Made by a program: the position numbers and the translations under genes
Notes under the pieces: generated by a model
What the model saw: the letters and a program-made list of their open reading frames with translations, nothing else
Database searches by the model: none
Told to the model about the DNA's origin: nothing
Source of the DNA: Halisarca cf. caerulea
Lineage: Eukaryota > Porifera > Demospongiae > Chondrillida > Halisarcidae
Direction: 5' to 3'
Assembly (NCBI GenBank): GCA_963170055.1
Contig: CAUJGJ010000347.1
Location: 307,501 to 345,000 of the forward strand
DNA: 37,500 nt
Shown: in pieces, positions 36,014-37,500 of the stretch
Position numbering within the stretch: the first letter of the stretch is position 1
Layout of the letters: each line of letters opens with the position of its first letter

Positions 36014-36181
36014 ATGGCTACCGAAACGCTGTCCAGCGGGGTCACCATGGGGATAGACCCTGCCGAAGTCGAAGACGGGGAAATTGTTGATTCTGACGAC
36101 GAAGCGAGTGCCAACGAGAGCACCGCAAAGAGTGATCTCCCAGAAGGACCTGCATTTGCAGAAATACCCCTAGGCTCCAAG
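36014..36181 (+). CDS. First coding exon of an unrecognised acidic protein (partial)
   Basis: It starts at ATG in ATATGG context and runs 56 codons to AAG/GTAATA, in phase 0. The sequence contains the acidic run EVEDGEIVDSDDEAS and ends FAEIPLGSK. Acidic DGEIVDSDDE stretches are common in nuclear RNA-processing proteins, but I cannot name the family. A three-codon upstream ORF starts at 36001 (ATG CGT ACA TAA). Later exons are not visible before the window ends. Confidence 0.6.
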
Positions 36182-36648
36182 GTAATAATGTGTTCGGCGC
36201 TACACATGTACTCAGCGTGATGTACTTACTCGGTACGCATTAATTTTTGTACTATTCCATAGCGTATATGTTACGTATGTAGTCTATGTACTCCCGTGCA
36301 TGAAGTATACCACATTGTATATTCGCTTATGCTCCCATAATCTGATAATATTACAGTTCTCTTGTGTGGTATTAGGTAAAATGCATTTGTATGTATTGCG
36401 TCTTGGTTGGCCACTAGCTGATGTGCTTCTAGGTGGGACGCGCTCCTTGCTCTCTCTCTACCAGCAGTGAGCACTGGAAATTGTTATGATGATGGTCTCG
36501 CATAGCCCTGGCTGCTGTTTTACCTCCTTTATCGTTGATGTCATAGTCACCGATAAGAAGAGGTGAAATAGTTCTCTTGGCTTTTCAAGATTACTATCAT
36601 GGCACAATACAACTAGGATAGTAAGTACCCTCAAGGGAAGGCAAAATA

Positions 36649-36824
36649 CAGTAGAACCTCGTTAGTAAGAACACTGTTAATGAGTAATACCTGGTTAGGA
36701 AGTACAAGGATATGATACCCCAGCTTATAACCCATAATACTAATCTATATGGTTAGCAAGTACTACTGATAGTGAGTAGCAATTTGGAGGGTCCCCAGGT
36801 GTACTCACTAACGAGGTTTGACTG
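36649..36824. mobile_element. CAGT-type MITE, family C copy 2 (complete)
   Basis: TA|CAGTAGAACCTCGTTAGTAA ... CACTAACGAGGTTTGACTG|TA, 176 bp with TA flanks. Confidence 0.85.
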
Positions 36825-36904
36825 TACGTACTCTCCATCAGAGGTACGAACTATCCAAGATGTTTTCAATGGTATTGCATGAGGTAGGGACAGGACAGAG
36901 CAAT

Positions 36905-37016
36905 GAGTACTTACTATCCAGGAGTACTCACTAAACCAGGTGCTTACTATCCAGGAGTACTTACTAACCCAGGTACTTACTATCCAGGGGTACTTACTAA
37001 CCGAGTTTGACTGTAT
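36905..37016. repeat. ~35-bp tandem array made of a family C end
   Basis: Three to four units of TACTTACTATCCAGGAGTAC, the last running into CTAACCGAGTTTGACTG|TA, the terminus of a CAGT element. Confidence 0.8.
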
Positions 37017-37164
37017 GTACTTACAGCACTGTAGCTAGTACTTGTCAGTTGACTATCGATGGTACTCTGACTGCGTGTACACAAGACACTCGTAAATCTT
37101 GCTCCCGTGACATATGGGTCTACTTGAAGTTAATTTGTCATAGCGTGCCGTCTCTTGCTATTCT

Positions 37165-37347
37165 TTCGGTGGAACCTCTGTAGTCCAACTTTCCTCTAAC
37201 CCTGCCCCCTTCATAGGGACAGTCACCATTATACAACCTGACCATCTGACAACCTGTGTAGTCCAACTTTCCTCTAACCCGGCCCCCTTCACAGTCACCA
37301 TAGTGGACCCATACTAAGGATACAACCTGACCATCTGACAACCTCTG
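37165..37347. repeat. ~80-bp tandem repeat with GTGGAACCTC end
   Basis: GTAGTCCAACTTTCCTCTAA and the following CTGACCATCTGACAACCT occur twice. The start GGTGGAACCTCTGTAG resembles a CAGT-type terminus. Confidence 0.7.
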
Positions 37348-37500
37348 TTAGTGTTAGAAATAAGGAGCAAGTGGCGGATGGAGAAATGTCCTAGCATCAT
37401 TAGTTTGGGTCAGACAATTTCAGATTTGCTAGGACATATTTTTGGAGAAGTACACATGTGCCACAGTAGATGTGTATCAACAAGTAATGAAAGCAGTACA

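Overview
The window is eukaryotic nuclear DNA from an invertebrate animal. Short exons are separated by repeat-rich GT-AG introns, and the three recognisable genes are metazoan signalling or membrane families. The very high load of (CA)n/(GT)n tracts, TACGTA/CATA simple repeats and short palindromic DNA elements with CAGT...ACTG ends suggests a non-bilaterian such as a sponge. That is inference; no rRNA or mitochondrial marker is present.

Layout. 1-5000: no supported gene; simple repeats and a diverged tandem duplication. 5000-6297: a possible distal promoter and 5'UTR exon (a CLEAR-like E-box at 5095 and a strong donor at 5226), a (GT)n tract and a C/G-rich palindromic element. 6298-21867 (+): a mucolipin (TRPML) cation channel in 16 coding exons, about 814 aa, which I assembled by matching splice phases. 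It shows the polybasic phosphoinositide-binding segment, six membrane segments, a luminal domain with sequons and four cysteines, and the NGDDMF pore filter. 22125-22325 is a (GT)100 tract that would lie in its 3'UTR. 23531-32135 (-): a complete canonical Ras GTPase, 188 aa in six coding exons, tail-to-tail with TRPML. It has a wild-type P-loop, an intact effector loop, a K6 tail and the CaaX box CNLF. 32469-34646 (+): a heterotrimeric G-protein gamma subunit, 67 aa in two exons, head-to-head with Ras across a 333-bp gap and ending in CKLF. 36014-36181 (+): the first coding exon of an unrecognised acidic protein, behind a compact CRE/NRF1/ETS promoter. The gene runs off the window.

How it works together. 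Nothing here is an operon. TRPML is an endolysosomal Ca2+ channel. Ras and G-gamma are prenylated membrane-signalling proteins that appear to share a divergent promoter with CArG, MEF2/TATA-like and YY1-like motifs. The most interesting non-genic structure is intronic. In the TRPML gene, long dinucleotide tracts next to donors are always GT on the sense strand and tracts next to acceptors are always CA, so introns 2 and 13 have complementary ends. Also notable are a 1.3-kb minisatellite that appears to be an amplified transposon terminal repeat, a second smaller case of the same thing near 37 kb, a 910-bp TIR element in TRPML intron 14, and an alternative TRPML C-terminus made by an internal splice donor 14 bases before the stop codon.
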